Of a DNA stretch of 64,000 nucleotides, positions 48,811-60,343 are shown piece by piece. Location: positions 1-64,000 of the forward strand of contig NZ_CAMFJS010000024.1 in NCBI RefSeq assembly GCF_945956965.1. Reading direction: 5' to 3'. Source of the DNA: an uncultured Roseateles sp. GTDB taxonomy: Bacteria > Pseudomonadota > Gammaproteobacteria > Burkholderiales > Burkholderiaceae_C. Each line of letters starts with the position of its first letter. Position 1 is the stretch's first letter. The position numbers and the translations under genes are program-made. The notes under the pieces are model-generated. The model was not told where the DNA came from. It saw only the letters and a program-made list of their open reading frames with translations, and did not search any database.

Positions 48811-49878
48811 TTAGGCTAGGCGCTCCACCGCGGCCAGGTAGCGCGCATTGCGCATCAGCTCATCCCAGGTCAGCGGCACGGTCTGCGGCAGCAGATCCAG
48901 GCGGCGCGATTCGCTGTCGGGCTCTGGCGTCCAGCGCCCATCGCGCTGGGCGGCATCCAAGCCCGCCAGCAATTCGTCGATCGCCGCACCGCCATTCACC
49001 GCAGACTGATTGCACAGCAGCACCAGGTCGCAGCCAGCCTGCAAAGCCGCCAAGGCCGCCTCGGTGTAGCCGATGGCGCGGCCTTCCAGCACGCGCGCGC
49101 CGGCCATGCCAAGGTCGTCGCTGAAGATGGCGCCGCCAAAGCCCAGCTTCTCACGCAAGATCTCTTGCAGCCAGCGGGCGCTGAAGCCGGCCGGGCGGCT
49201 GTCCACTTTCGGGTAGATCACATGCGCCGGCATCACGGCCGACAGGCTCAAGCTCAGCCACTCAAAGGGCTTGGCATCTGCGGCCAAGATGGCCTTGAGG
49301 CTGCGCTTGTCCACCGGCACCGCCACATGGCTGTCTGACTTGACGAAGCCGTGGCCAGGGAAATGCTTGCCGCAGCTGCTCATGCCCGTCAGCAGCAGGC
49401 CTTGCATCAAGCTCTTGGCCAGGACACTGACGACGCGCGGGTCGCTGTGGAAGGCGCGCTCACCAATCACGCTGGTGTTGCCGATGTCCAGGTCCAGCAC
49501 CGGGGTGAAGCTGAAATCCACGCCGCAGGCGCGCAACTCGGCGGCCAGCACAAAACCGCTGGCCGTGGCGGCATCGGTGGCGCGCATCGCGTCTTCCATC
49601 CACAACTCACCCAGCGCGCGCATGGCGGGCAGATGGGTGAAGCCATCGGTGCGGAAGCGCTGCACACGCCCGCCTTCGTGGTCCACCGCGATCAAGATGT
49701 CGGGGCGGATGGCCTTGATGCTGGAGGTCAGGGCCACCAGTTGGGCGCGGCTTTCGAAATTGCGCGCAAACAGAATCAGGCCGCCGACCAGGGGATGGCT
49801 CAGGCGCTTGGCCTCGGCCGCGCTCAGGCTCAGGCCAGCAACGTCGAGCACGACGGGGGCGTGGTGTTTGTCTTGCAT
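48811..49878 (-). CDS. nagZ: Beta-N-acetylhexosaminidase NagZ
   Basis: This 355-residue cytoplasmic GH3 enzyme removes GlcNAc from anhydro-muropeptides in cell-wall recycling. It shows IAVDHEGGRVQRF and the catalytic loop CGKHFPGHGFVKSDSH, with Asp nucleophile in IFSDDLGMAGA. Start 49878 (MQDKHHAP) matches the family; longer starts add unrelated residues. It follows acpS by 11 bases on the same strand. Confidence 0.94.
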   Translation of the reverse strand: MQDKHHAPVVLDVAGLSLSAAEAKRLSHPLVGGLILFARNFESRAQLVALTSSIKAIRPDILIAVDHEGGRVQRFRTDGFTHLPAMRALGELWMEDAMRATDAATASGFVLAAELRACGVDFSFTPVLDLDIGNTSVIGERAFHSDPRVVSVLAKSLMQGLLLTGMSSCGKHFPGHGFVKSDSHVAVPVDKRSLKAILAADAKPFEWLSLSLSAVMPAHVIYPKVDSRPAGFSARWLQEILREKLGFGGAIFSDDLGMAGARVLEGRAIGYTEAALAALQAGCDLVLLCNQSAVNGGAAIDELLAGLDAAQRDGRWTPEPDSESRRLDLLPQTVPLTWDELMRNARYLAAVERLA

Positions 49879-49889
49879 GTCTTGACTCC

Positions 49890-50285
49890 CTACTCTTTGC
49901 TTTCGACCACCACAAAGGCGGCCGCGTATTCGGTTTCGTCCGTCACGCTGACGTGCGCCTTCAGCCCCTTGGCTTCGAACCAAAGCGCTAACTCACCATG
50001 CAAGCGGATTTCCGGCTTGCCGCTGGCGGCCTTGACGATCTCGCAATCGCGCCAATTCATGGGGCTGCGCATGCCCATTCCAATGGCCTTGGAAAAAGCC
50101 TCTTTGGCGGAAAAGCGGGTGGCCAGATAGCTGATGCCGCGGGCGGCCACCCGCTCGCTGCGTTCGCGGAATACCGCCAGCTCATGCGGGCCCAGCACTT
50201 TTTCGGCAAAGCGCTCGCCTCGCCGGGCCAGGGTTTCGCGGATGCGGCGGATGTCGCAGATATCGGTGCCTATGCCGTAGATCAT
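49890..50285 (-). CDS. acpS: Holo-[acyl-carrier-protein] synthase AcpS
   Basis: This 131-residue enzyme attaches 4'-phosphopantetheine to the acyl carrier protein (acpP is in the same window). Motifs are [12 protein letters not shown] (Mg-binding Asp) and [16 protein letters not shown]. The start shares an A with the stop of the acetyltransferase gene (TGATG), so they are coupled. Confidence 0.95.
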   Translation of the reverse strand: MIYGIGTDICDIRRIRETLARRGERFAEKVLGPHELAVFRERSERVAARGISYLATRFSAKEAFSKAIGMGMRSPMNWRDCEIVKAASGKPEIRLHGELALWFEAKGLKAHVSVTDETEYAAAFVVVESKE

Positions 50286-50836
50286 CAGTAGTACTCCCGC
50301 TCATGACCCGACTCAGCCCCAAGCTCAAGAGCGGGCCAGCCCAGCACCTCATTGCGGTGGCGCTGGCCATCGAGTTCAAACCAGGTCTCGCCCCAGAGTT
50401 GCGCGCCCTCGCGGCGATAAAAACGCAGGGCGCCCTCATTGCCTTCCCAAGCGCTCAACCACAGCGCACGCTGCGGCCATTGCTGACGCACCTGCCGCAG
50501 CAGGCGCACGCCCAGGCCTCGGCCCACACAGGGCGGCGCGATGTAGAGCCGTTGCAGCTCTACCGCCTGCTCGATCCCTGCGGGCAGCAGCGTCGGGCAT
50601 TCGGCGCCAGCATCCAGTTGGGCCCAGCCTTGCAGCATCTCGCCGTCTTGCAACAGCCAATGCGGGCTGAGGTCGATGGCGCGGCGCAGTGCCTGTTCAT
50701 CGAACTCGCGACGCAGATAGGCGGCAAAAGCCTCGCTGACGCCGTCGCTGGCATAGCTGTCCAGCCAGACCCAACGGGCCAGGGCCGCGATGCGGACCGC
50801 GTCGTCCGGGCGGGCCAGGCGCAGTTCAAGTGCCAT
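50285..50836 (-). CDS. GNAT-family N-acetyltransferase
   Basis: This 183-residue acetyl-CoA-dependent transferase of unknown substrate has a pyrophosphate-binding loop like [20 protein letters not shown] (Q/RxxGxG/A form RGLGVR) and C-terminal [13 protein letters not shown]. It sits between pdxJ and acpS, a position where many relatives have no gene, and it overlaps acpS by one base. Confidence 0.83.
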   Translation of the reverse strand: MALELRLARPDDAVRIAALARWVWLDSYASDGVSEAFAAYLRREFDEQALRRAIDLSPHWLLQDGEMLQGWAQLDAGAECPTLLPAGIEQAVELQRLYIAPPCVGRGLGVRLLRQVRQQWPQRALWLSAWEGNEGALRFYRREGAQLWGETWFELDGQRHRNEVLGWPALELGAESGHEREYY

Positions 50837-50848
50837 ACGGCGCCTCCA

Positions 50849-51646
50849 TCAAAGCGGCTGGTAGGCGCGCTGGATGCAGCGCTGGTATTCGCGCACGGTC
50901 TCGGTATAGCCCAGCTCCAGCGCATCAGCGATCAAGGCATGGCCGATCGAGACTTCTTGCACGCCGGGCACGGCACGCAAGAAAGTGCTGAGGTTATCGC
51001 GATTCAAATCGTGGCCGGCATTCACGCCCAGGCCCACGGTCAAGGCAGCCTCGGCGGTACGAGTGAAGCCTGCCAGCACCTCGGCCTCACGCTCGGTACC
51101 GAAGGCGCTGGCAAAGGTTTCGGTGTAGAGCTCCACCCGGTCGGCACCCAGCTCGGCCACAAAAGCCATGGCTTCAGGCTGCGGATCCATGAACAGGCTG
51201 ACGCGCACGCCCAAGGCCTTGGCCTCGGCCACCAAGGGGCGCAGTCGCTCCAGGTCGGCGGGGAATTGCCAGCCATGGTCGGAGGTGAACTGGTCTTCGC
51301 TATCGGGCACAAAAGTGACTTGATGGGGACGCAGCTGACGCACGAAGTCCATCAGATTCTGGGTCGGGTTGCCCTCGATGTTGTACTCGACCTGGGGCCA
51401 ATCCCGGCTCAGCAACTCGGCGAGTTCATGCACATCGTTCGTGCGCACATGGCGGCCATCGGGGCGCGGATGCACGGTGATGCCTTGTGCGCCGGCCAGC
51501 AAACAAGCCTGCGCGGCGCGCAGCACGCTAGGAATGCCCAAGTGCCGGGTGTTGCGCAGCAAGGCCACCTTGTTGACATTGACCGACAAGGCGCAACGGC
51601 CGGCCGACGACGCATGGGAAGACTCAGGGGCGACCAAGGGGTTCAT
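50849..51646 (-). CDS. pdxJ: Pyridoxine 5'-phosphate synthase PdxJ
   Basis: PdxJ condenses 1-deoxyxylulose 5-phosphate and 3-amino-2-oxopropyl phosphate in vitamin B6 synthesis. This 265-residue TIM barrel shows LSVNVNKVALLRNTRH, GITVHPRPDGRHV, EYNIEGNP and GLGVNAGHDLN. About 16 residues precede the usual N-terminus, so the true start may be downstream of 51646. Confidence 0.95.
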   Translation of the reverse strand: MNPLVAPESSHASSAGRCALSVNVNKVALLRNTRHLGIPSVLRAAQACLLAGAQGITVHPRPDGRHVRTNDVHELAELLSRDWPQVEYNIEGNPTQNLMDFVRQLRPHQVTFVPDSEDQFTSDHGWQFPADLERLRPLVAEAKALGVRVSLFMDPQPEAMAFVAELGADRVELYTETFASAFGTEREAEVLAGFTRTAEAALTVGLGVNAGHDLNRDNLSTFLRAVPGVQEVSIGHALIADALELGYTETVREYQRCIQRAYQPL

Positions 51647-51671
51647 GGCTCTCTCTCAAAACGACGCAAAA

Positions 51672-52451
51672 CTATTCAATGAGTTTTTGCACATCCAGCA
51701 TCACCTGCCGGGTGCGCAAGGGCTTTTGGCCCAGATGATAGTGAAGCAAAGCCCGCAGGGCCGAGCGCAGGGCCGGCAGGCAAGACGCGCACGCCTGGCG
51801 CAAGGCCGCCATGCTGCCATGCAGCAGCGCCGCCTGCAGATGCACCAAGCTGGCCGCCGCGAAGCCAGCCGCATCGCCTGCATGCGGCAGTACGCCGCCA
51901 TCGGGCGTGAGCATGTAGAGGCGATCGGGCGACAAAGGCGCTTGGGTGATGGTGGACAAGCTCAGGTCCGGCAGCAGCCCCAATTCCTGCAGCAGCCGCA
52001 ACTCAAAAGCACGCAGCGCCGTCTGCGAGGCCGCATCGTCATTGGCATGCAACTCAGGCAGGGTCTGCGCATAGGCGTCGAACAACTGGGGGTGCGGATC
52101 TTGCCGCGCCAGCAGCTTGAGCAAAAGCTCGTTGAGGTAGTAGCCCGAGAACAGCGCACCGCCGACCGGCAAGGTCGCGCCGCCCGCCCACTCGGCGCCG
52201 CGCAGGGTCACCACCTCGGCGGGCGAGCCATCGGCCGACTTGCCCGGTTTGGAAAGCGTGACCTGGATGCGCTGAAAGGGCAGCAGCACGGCACGCAGCT
52301 GCGAGTAAGGGCGCTTGGCGCCTTTGGCCACCACGGCCAAGCGGCCTTGCTCGCGGGTGAACAAGTCCAGCACCAGGCTGGTTTCGCTCCAGTCGTACTG
52401 GTGCAAAACAAAGGCCTGCTGGACCGCAGGCGGGCGCGCAGCGCGGACCAT
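51672..52451 (-). CDS. recO: DNA repair protein RecO
   Basis: This 259-residue recombination mediator helps load RecA onto SSB-coated gaps. The N-terminal OB fold (FVLHQYDWSETSLVLDLFTR, GRLAVVAKGAKR) and helical C-terminus are typical. It lies between era and pdxJ as in related species. Confidence 0.93.
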   Translation of the reverse strand: MVRAARPPAVQQAFVLHQYDWSETSLVLDLFTREQGRLAVVAKGAKRPYSQLRAVLLPFQRIQVTLSKPGKSADGSPAEVVTLRGAEWAGGATLPVGGALFSGYYLNELLLKLLARQDPHPQLFDAYAQTLPELHANDDAASQTALRAFELRLLQELGLLPDLSLSTITQAPLSPDRLYMLTPDGGVLPHAGDAAGFAAASLVHLQAALLHGSMAALRQACASCLPALRSALRALLHYHLGQKPLRTRQVMLDVQKLIE

Positions 52452-52478
52452 CAGGCCTGAAGGGGGAACAAGCGCTGC

Positions 52479-53408
52479 TTACTCGTAGCCGTAGCTGCGC
52501 AGATGCTCTTCGCTATCCGCCCAGCCAGAGCGCACCTTGACCCATAACTCCAAGAACACGCGGCCATCCATCAGATGCTCGAGCTCTTGGCGTGCTTCGG
52601 AGCCGATGCGCTTGAGGCGCTCACCGCCCTGGCCGATGATCATGCCCTTGTGGGCATCGCGCTCCACCACGATGGAGGCGGAGATGCGGCGCAGCTCACC
52701 CTCGTCTTCCCATTTGTCGATCACGACGGTGGAGGTGTAGGGCAGCTCATCGCCGGTCAGGCGGAAGAGCTTTTCGCGGATGATTTCGCTGGCCAGGAAC
52801 TTCTCTGAGCGATCGGTCAGCGCGTCTTCCTCGTAGAACCAGCCCTGCTCGGGCAGATAGGGCTTGAGGATCTTGAACAGGCGGGCGACGTCGGCTTCCT
52901 TCTTGGCGGAGAGCGGCACGAACTCGCTGAAGTTGCGGCGCTCTTGCATGCTCTTGAGCCAGGGCGCCAGCTCAGCGCGGCGCTGCACGGCGTCGAGCTT
53001 GTTGGCGATCAGGACCACCGGCTTGTCCTCGGGCAACAAGGACAGCACCTTGGCATCATCCAGCCCGAAGCGGCCGGCCTCCACCACATAGAGGACCAGA
53101 TCCACATCGCTCAACACACCGTGCACCGTGCGGTTGAGGTTGCGGTTCAGGGCGGCGTTGTACTTCATCTGGAAGCCAGGCGTGTCCACAAACACGAACT
53201 GCGCCTCATCCACCGTGCGCACGCCGGTGATGCGGTGGCGCGTGGTTTGCGCCTTGTCCGAGGTGATGCTGACCTTCTGCCCCACCAAGGCATTGAGCAA
53301 GGTGGATTTACCCACGTTCGGGCGGCCCACGATGGCGATCAGGCCACAGCGTTGGGGCAGGCCTTCGCCCTCAGGGGTAGAAGGAGTCGGCAATGTATTT
53401 TCGGTCAT
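52479..53408 (-). CDS. era: GTPase Era
   Basis: This 309-residue GTPase needed for 16S rRNA maturation and 30S assembly has G1 [10 protein letters not shown]3 DTPGF, G4 ANKLDAV and the C-terminal KH domain ([20 protein letters not shown]). It is co-transcribed with rnc upstream (25 bases apart). Confidence 0.97.
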   Translation of the reverse strand: MTENTLPTPSTPEGEGLPQRCGLIAIVGRPNVGKSTLLNALVGQKVSITSDKAQTTRHRITGVRTVDEAQFVFVDTPGFQMKYNAALNRNLNRTVHGVLSDVDLVLYVVEAGRFGLDDAKVLSLLPEDKPVVLIANKLDAVQRRAELAPWLKSMQERRNFSEFVPLSAKKEADVARLFKILKPYLPEQGWFYEEDALTDRSEKFLASEIIREKLFRLTGDELPYTSTVVIDKWEDEGELRRISASIVVERDAHKGMIIGQGGERLKRIGSEARQELEHLMDGRVFLELWVKVRSGWADSEEHLRSYGYE

Positions 53409-53433
53409 GGGGTAACAGCGGTTCGGCTGCTCA

Positions 53434-54141
53434 TTAATCGCGCAGGCCGGAGCCTGGCTTGTCGCGCAAGATCAATTCGTCCAGCATACGACGGGCGGCA
53501 TCTTGTTCGGCCACGCGGCGCGAGCGGCCCTCGCCTTTTTTACTCAGGCTCAAGGGCGGCACGGCGCACTCGACCTCAAAGGTCTGGGCATGGGCCTGGC
53601 CGCGGGTTTCGGTGATGGTGTAAATCGGCACGGCCAAGCGGCGTGCTTGCAGCCATTCTTGCAGGGCGGTCTTGGCATCCTTGCCAAATTGCTCGCCGCT
53701 GCTGGCTTGGGTGATCACATCGGCCAGCAGCTTGCGCACCAACTCCAATGCTGGGGCATAGCCACCGTCGACAAACGTGGCGCCGATCAAGGCCTCCACC
53801 GCGTCTGCCAAGATCGAGGCACGCTGCGCGCCACCGCCCTTGGCCTCGCCTTCGGACAGGCGCACCACTTGCGGCAAATCGAGCGTCAGGGCCAGCTTGT
53901 GCAGACTTTCTTCACGCACCATGTGCGCACGGATACGGGTCAGATCACCCTCGTCCGAGCCAGCAAAGCGCTCGTAGAGCAGGCTGGACACGGCCAGGCT
54001 CAGCACCGCGTCGCCCAAAAATTCGAGGCGCTCGTTATGTTCAGCGCCAAAGCTGCGATGCGTGAGCGCGCGCGTCAGCAGCTCAGGCCGGCTGAAGCGG
54101 TAACCCAGGCGTTGCTGAAGGGAGGCGAGCTGCGAAGTCAT
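53434..54141 (-). CDS. rnc: Ribonuclease III
   Basis: This 235-residue double-strand-specific RNase processes rRNA precursors. The signature is [21 protein letters not shown] second acidic site lies in [16 protein letters not shown]. The C-terminal dsRNA-binding domain starts [11 protein letters not shown]. Order lepB-DUF4845-rnc-era is typical of betaproteobacteria. Confidence 0.97.
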   Translation of the reverse strand: MTSQLASLQQRLGYRFSRPELLTRALTHRSFGAEHNERLEFLGDAVLSLAVSSLLYERFAGSDEGDLTRIRAHMVREESLHKLALTLDLPQVVRLSEGEAKGGGAQRASILADAVEALIGATFVDGGYAPALELVRKLLADVITQASSGEQFGKDAKTALQEWLQARRLAVPIYTITETRGQAHAQTFEVECAVPPLSLSKKGEGRSRRVAEQDAARRMLDELILRDKPGSGLRD

Positions 54142-54236
54142 GGCAAGAAAAGGCGATGGGCAATGAACGAGAGAACAGGGAAGCGAGACATCGGCTTGCG
54201 CGGCAGCCTAAAAGCAGGCCGAGCCACAAGCAGAGA

Positions 54237-54623
54237 TTACCGCGACTTGCCCTCGTACTTGATCAACAGGTAAACCGGGCCAGCGACGGGAATCTGCTTG
54301 TCGTAGGCGAAGCTGATCTGCACCTTGTCATTTTCCTTGCTGACTTGCAAGTCCTGCGAGGTGATGCTGACGATGGAGTATTCGATTTGCTGGGCGCGGT
54401 CAAACTCAGCACGCACAACCGGCACCGTGGCCGGGTTCTCTGCGGCGATGCGGTTGACGACGCGCTGCACGGTGTAGAACTCCAGCACCGTCGGGAACAC
54501 TCGCACCGCCACCAAGCCGCCAAAAGCAATCACCACCGCCCAGAACAGCAAGCCAAACAAGCTGATGCCCCGCTGCCCGGACAGCGATGACTTGCGTGCT
54601 GCGAAGGGTCGCGATGCCGGCAT
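54237..54623 (-). CDS. DUF4845 family membrane protein
   Basis: This 128-residue protein has one membrane helix near the N-terminus (GISLFGLLFWAVVIAFGGLV) and a periplasmic tail (VFPTVLEFYTVQRVVNRI). It fits the DUF4845 family, which regularly lies between lepB and rnc in betaproteobacteria. Function is unknown. Start 54623 follows AAGGA at a good distance. Confidence 0.82.
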   Translation of the reverse strand: MPASRPFAARKSSLSGQRGISLFGLLFWAVVIAFGGLVAVRVFPTVLEFYTVQRVVNRIAAENPATVPVVRAEFDRAQQIEYSIVSITSQDLQVSKENDKVQISFAYDKQIPVAGPVYLLIKYEGKSR

Positions 54624-54669
54624 GGTGAGAATCCTTTTCTGGTCTTGAAGTGAGTGTGCCAAAAGCTTA

Positions 54670-55638
54670 TCAGTTGAAGCCGCCGATGCGACCCAAATTA
54701 CCGAAGTTCATCCAGACAAAGAAGGCGCGGCCGACGATGTTCTCGTCCGGCACAAAGCCCCAGAAGCGCGAGTCACGCGAGTTGTCGCGGTTGTCGCCCA
54801 GCATGTAGTAGTAGCCGGCAGGCACCTTGCAGGTCACGCCCTCGGGGCTGTACTTGCAGTTGTCTTGGAAGGGGAATGCGGTGTCCGGGCGGAACAGCGG
54901 ATGGCGCTGTGTATCCACCAGCATCTTGTGCGCCTTGTCACCCAATTTCTCTTCGAACAAGGGGCGATAGGACATCGAGCTTTCATCGTAGAAATCACCT
55001 TGCGGTTGCACGGCGGTGGGCTGACCGTTGATGTAGAGCTTCTGGTTCAGATAGCTCACCTCGTCGCCCGGCACAGCGGCCACGCGCTTGATGAAGTCGA
55101 TGCTGGGGTCCGGAGGGAAGCGGAACACCATGACGTCGCCGCGCTTGACCTCGTTGTTAGCGATGATCTTTTTATTGATCACCGGCAGGCGCACGCCGTA
55201 GTGGAACTTGTTCACCAGGATCAGGTCACCCACCAGCAGGGTCGGCACCATGGAGCCGGAAGGGATTTTGAAGGGCTCAAACAGGAAGGAGCGCAGCAAG
55301 AAGACGATCAAGATGACCGGGAACAGACCGGCCGTCCAGTCCATCCACCAGGGTTGCTGCAGGATTTGCTGGCGCGCGCCCTCCACATCACCATCAACCC
55401 GCGCAATGCCCTGAGCTGCCAGATTCTGGCGACGCTTGGCATCGTTTTCCAGCAAGTCGGCAGCGGCCTTGGCGCGTGCGGGCGCGAAGTGGAAGCGCTC
55501 CGCCAGCCAGTAGGCCGAGGTGACCATGGTCAGGATGAAGAGCAGGAGCGAGAAGTTGCCACTCCAGTAGCCGCTGTACCAGCCGCCCAGGTAAGCCGCC
55601 AGGACGGCGTAGAGAATTCCGGTCAGAGCACTCATCAT
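54670..55638 (-). CDS. lepB: Signal peptidase I
   Basis: This 322-residue inner-membrane protease removes signal peptides from exported proteins. The catalytic Ser is in FKIPSGSMVPTLLVGDLILV and the general-base Lys in SIDFIKRVAAVPGDE. Box E is GDNRDNSRDSRFWGFVP. Two N-terminal membrane helices precede it. It is co-transcribed with lepA. Confidence 0.97.
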   Translation of the reverse strand: MMSALTGILYAVLAAYLGGWYSGYWSGNFSLLLFILTMVTSAYWLAERFHFAPARAKAAADLLENDAKRRQNLAAQGIARVDGDVEGARQQILQQPWWMDWTAGLFPVILIVFLLRSFLFEPFKIPSGSMVPTLLVGDLILVNKFHYGVRLPVINKKIIANNEVKRGDVMVFRFPPDPSIDFIKRVAAVPGDEVSYLNQKLYINGQPTAVQPQGDFYDESSMSYRPLFEEKLGDKAHKMLVDTQRHPLFRPDTAFPFQDNCKYSPEGVTCKVPAGYYYMLGDNRDNSRDSRFWGFVPDENIVGRAFFVWMNFGNLGRIGGFN

Positions 55639-55664
55639 CAGTTCTTCGTCTTCTCTTTTTTGAA

Positions 55665-57473
<1,809 letters not shown>

Positions 57474-57579
57474 GTTCTGAGCGAAGCGCGAAGGCCGAGT
57501 TTGCAAGGGCGGCTGCCTATGCGTTGGAGGCTCTCAATCGCGTCGCGATATGAAGGCCCGTGAAGGCCGTGCCGAAAAC

Positions 57580-57611
57580 AAAAAAAAGGCACGTCGAAAC
57601 GGTGACGCGCC
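57580..57611 (-). terminator. Intrinsic terminator upstream of lepA
   Basis: On the minus strand GGCGCGTC and GACGTGCC form an 8-bp stem (one wobble) with an 8-base loop, followed by TTTTTTTT. It separates the protease transcript from lepA-lepB. Confidence 0.8.
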
Positions 57612-57725
57612 TTCCAACAAAACGTATGGCAACTGCTTGTTGGGCTTCCATTGTAGCGAAAAGCCCAGACCTGGAAACCGCAGCACGGCTGGAAACAAGG
57701 TCGTTGCGGCCCGCCAACATCAAAC

Positions 57726-57745
57726 TTATCAACAGCTTATCAACA
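57726..57745 (+). promoter_or_regulatory. Two tandem DnaA-box-like motifs
   Basis: TTATCAACA occurs twice, 11 bases apart (one helical turn). It differs by one base from the DnaA-box consensus TTATNCACA. It could be a DnaA titration or control site, or chance. Confidence 0.25.
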
Positions 57746-58121
57746 AACAATCAACAAGCCGCCGATGAGCTAGCGATAACTACACGTTAGCAATCAGAGC
57801 CTTGGCTCAAGGTGTTGCGCCCTCGCCAATCGACCCGCATTTATGTTGCCCGCAGTCCACAAACATTGCTGCCAAGGGCTCGATTCTAGCCGACAGCAAC
57901 AAGAATGCCGATTTTGAGCGACCGACGCACCGTCAAGCAGCGCTGCTTTTGTCCTCCGCCGACAGTTTTTGCACAAACATCAATCCAGGCTTGGCGATCA
58001 AAACCAGGGCGAAATTTTCACAATCAGAAAAGACCCGCCGGCGAAGTCCACCATTGGTCACCAAGTTTTGGGGGCGCAAGCCTCATCAGGCCCGCGCCAC
58101 CTTCACCAGGCTAGCTCAAGT

Positions 58122-59627
58122 TCAGCGCGCCGGACGCAACAAGACAAAGCTCACCACATCATCACGTCGCACCACCAGGTTGATGACCTTGGCTTTTTCA
58201 AGCTTGGCCAGTTGCGCCTGGAATTGCTTGACGCTGCTGACCTCCACGTTATCGACCGAGAGCACCAAGTCCCCTTCGCGCAAGCCGGCGCGCGCGGCCA
58301 CACCGGTCGCCGCATCAATGCGCACGCCGGAGCGCAGCTTCAGCTCCTTCTTCTGCGCCTCGGGCACTTCGGAAATCTGCAGACCCAGGGCGGCGACGGC
58401 GGCACTCGGCGAGGCCTTGCCTTCGGGTTCTGCAGCGGCGCGGGCTTGCTTGTCGCTGGGCATCTCGGCAATCACGATGCTCAAGTCTTTGTATGCACCG
58501 CGACGGAAGACCTGCACCGTGGCCTTGGCGCCGGGCTTGAGCGCGGCCACCACGCGACGCAGATCGCTGGCCTTCTCAATCGTCTTGCCGTCGAATTTGG
58601 TGATCACGTCACCGCCCTCGATGCCCGCCTTATCGGCCGCGCCACCCGCCGTCACGCTGCGAATCACCGCGCCGGTAGGCTTGCCCAGGCCAATCGATTC
58701 GGCCACCTCCTTGCTCAGATCATCCGGCGCCACGCCGATGAAGCCGCGCACCACCTTGCCGCTGCTCCGCAGTTGATCGGACACACGGATGGCCTCGTCG
58801 ATCGGGATGGCAAACGAGATGCCCATGAAGCCGCCCGACTGGCTGTAGATCTGCGAGTTGATGCCCACCACCTCGCCGCGCATATTCAGCAAGGGGCCGC
58901 CGGAGTTGCCGGGGTTGATGGCCACATCGGTTTGAATAAAGGGCAGGAAGTCGCCCGTATCACGCGCCTTGGCGCTGACGATGCCGGCGGTGACGCTGTT
59001 GTCAAAGCCAAAGGGCGAGCCGATGGCCATCACCCATTCGCCCACTTTCAAACGGCCCACATCGCCGATCTTCACCGATGGCAGGCCGCTGGCTTCAATC
59101 TTCAACACGGCCACATCGGTGCGAACATCGCTGCCGATGAGCTTGGCTTTGAACTCACGCTTGTCGGTCAAGGTAACGAAGATTTCATCCGCACCGTTCA
59201 CCACATGCGCGTTGGTCATCACATAACCATCATTGCTCAGCACAAAACCCGAGCCGATGCCTCGACGCTGTGGCGCCTCGTCTTCACCACCGCCACGCGG
59301 CGCACCACGACGCTGGCCCGGCACAGGCAGACCAAACCGACGCAGGAATTCTTGCATTTGCTCGTCCATCTCCGGCATGCCGGCGGCAGGCTTGGCGCGC
59401 TCGGAGGTGCGGATATTGACGACGGCCGGGCCGACCTTCTCGACCAATTCGGTGAAGTCCGGCAAGCCCTGAGGCTGCGCGAATACCGGCGCCGGGCTGA
59501 GTGCCAAGCTGAGGGACAGCACCGAGGCCGATAAGAGCACACGCGACATGCCGGTCAGGCGAGTCATCGGCGAAGTGCCGGAACGAGTTGCGGACAAAGC
59601 AGGCATAGAACTCATCTTCATCATCAT
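58122..59627 (-). CDS. Do/DegP family periplasmic serine protease (MucD type)
   Basis: This 501-residue HtrA protease/chaperone degrades or refolds damaged periplasmic proteins. The triad is His (VMTNAHVVNGA), Asp (SDVRTDVAVLK) and Ser (INPGNSGGPLLNMRGEV). Two PDZ domains follow (about residues 290-380 and 410-500). A signal peptide ends near APVFAQ. Several ATG codons lie close together; 59627 is a reasonable start. It lies beside lepA as mucD does in relatives, but without rpoE-rseA-rseB upstream. Confidence 0.93.
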   Translation of the reverse strand: MMMKMSSMPALSATRSGTSPMTRLTGMSRVLLSASVLSLSLALSPAPVFAQPQGLPDFTELVEKVGPAVVNIRTSERAKPAAGMPEMDEQMQEFLRRFGLPVPGQRRGAPRGGGEDEAPQRRGIGSGFVLSNDGYVMTNAHVVNGADEIFVTLTDKREFKAKLIGSDVRTDVAVLKIEASGLPSVKIGDVGRLKVGEWVMAIGSPFGFDNSVTAGIVSAKARDTGDFLPFIQTDVAINPGNSGGPLLNMRGEVVGINSQIYSQSGGFMGISFAIPIDEAIRVSDQLRSSGKVVRGFIGVAPDDLSKEVAESIGLGKPTGAVIRSVTAGGAADKAGIEGGDVITKFDGKTIEKASDLRRVVAALKPGAKATVQVFRRGAYKDLSIVIAEMPSDKQARAAAEPEGKASPSAAVAALGLQISEVPEAQKKELKLRSGVRIDAATGVAARAGLREGDLVLSVDNVEVSSVKQFQAQLAKLEKAKVINLVVRRDDVVSFVLLRPAR

Positions 59628-59806
59628 TTGCTCAAGGACTCTCAAGAAAGGATTCGGTTAAACCAAGTCGGCAGTTTGGGGGCAAGTGGGCCGGATTCAA
59701 GCGGAGTTTACGTACTGCAACATAGCGCCAACTGATGTTCGCACGGATGCCCAGAGGCAGCAAAAGTCATAACCCCAGAAGTCGGCCGAACATAGCTTCA
59801 AGCATC

Positions 59807-60253
59807 TCATTGCCGCAGCCGAGCTGCAAACAGCGTGGCGCGCAGTTGACCCCACATGGCACCTTGCTGGGCAGCGCTGAGCGGCAGGTACTCAACAGGC
59901 GAGAACCAGGGCGCCGTCGGCTCACGCAGGCGCAAGAGCAGCCAACGGTCGAAGTCTATGGCCACAGCGACCAGCACCTCCTGCTGCGCTTCTTCATCCA
60001 GGCTTTGCGACAAGCGCCAGCATTGGCCGTCCCATTGCAAGCGCCGCCCACTCACACGCGCCATGCGCCATGCCAGCACCGCCACTATCGGCAACAAAGC
60101 CATCAAAGGCCAAGCCTGAGGCAGATGCTGCATGAGAGCCAACACAAAGCAAAACGCCGCCAGGCAAGCCATGGCGGCGATCAGAGCCTGCAAGCGCGGC
60201 TGCGGCAGGATGTCCACCCGCAAGGGTGGCGCATGACGATGGGCGGCGCTCAT
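59807..60253 (-). CDS. YgfX/CptA-like small membrane protein
   Basis: This 148-residue protein has two N-terminal membrane helices (LIAAMACLAAFCFVLALMQH and WPLMALLPIVAVLAWRMA). A soluble C-terminus follows, with QWDGQCWRLSQ and VAVAIDFDRWLLLRLRE. This is the layout of YgfX (CptA)-type proteins. Those affect cell shape in enterobacteria, but here the role is unknown. It lies 90 bases after fabF on the same strand. Confidence 0.5.
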   Translation of the reverse strand: MSAAHRHAPPLRVDILPQPRLQALIAAMACLAAFCFVLALMQHLPQAWPLMALLPIVAVLAWRMARVSGRRLQWDGQCWRLSQSLDEEAQQEVLVAVAIDFDRWLLLRLREPTAPWFSPVEYLPLSAAQQGAMWGQLRATLFAARLRQ

Positions 60254-60343
60254 GACGTTCAGCTTAGCGAAACCGCCTCACCGGTGAAAGCAGCGCGGCG
60301 ATGACGACGAGTCTCGACGCCATCAGCCTCAGCAACTCTCTGC

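Larger units (their letters stand above)
57474..58121. other. Long intergenic region between degP-like gene and lepA
   Basis: These 648 bases hold a minus-strand terminator at 57580-57611 and two tandem TTATCAACA motifs at 57726-57745. I see no convincing gene; the small frames have no family features. A glutaredoxin gene, which some relatives carry at this position, is not visible. The part from 57612 to 58121 is less GC-rich than the flanking genes. Confidence 0.5.

Noticed and set aside
57726-57745. Chromosomal replication origin
   Set aside because: Only two imperfect boxes, no AT-rich unwinding region, and no dnaA or dnaN nearby.
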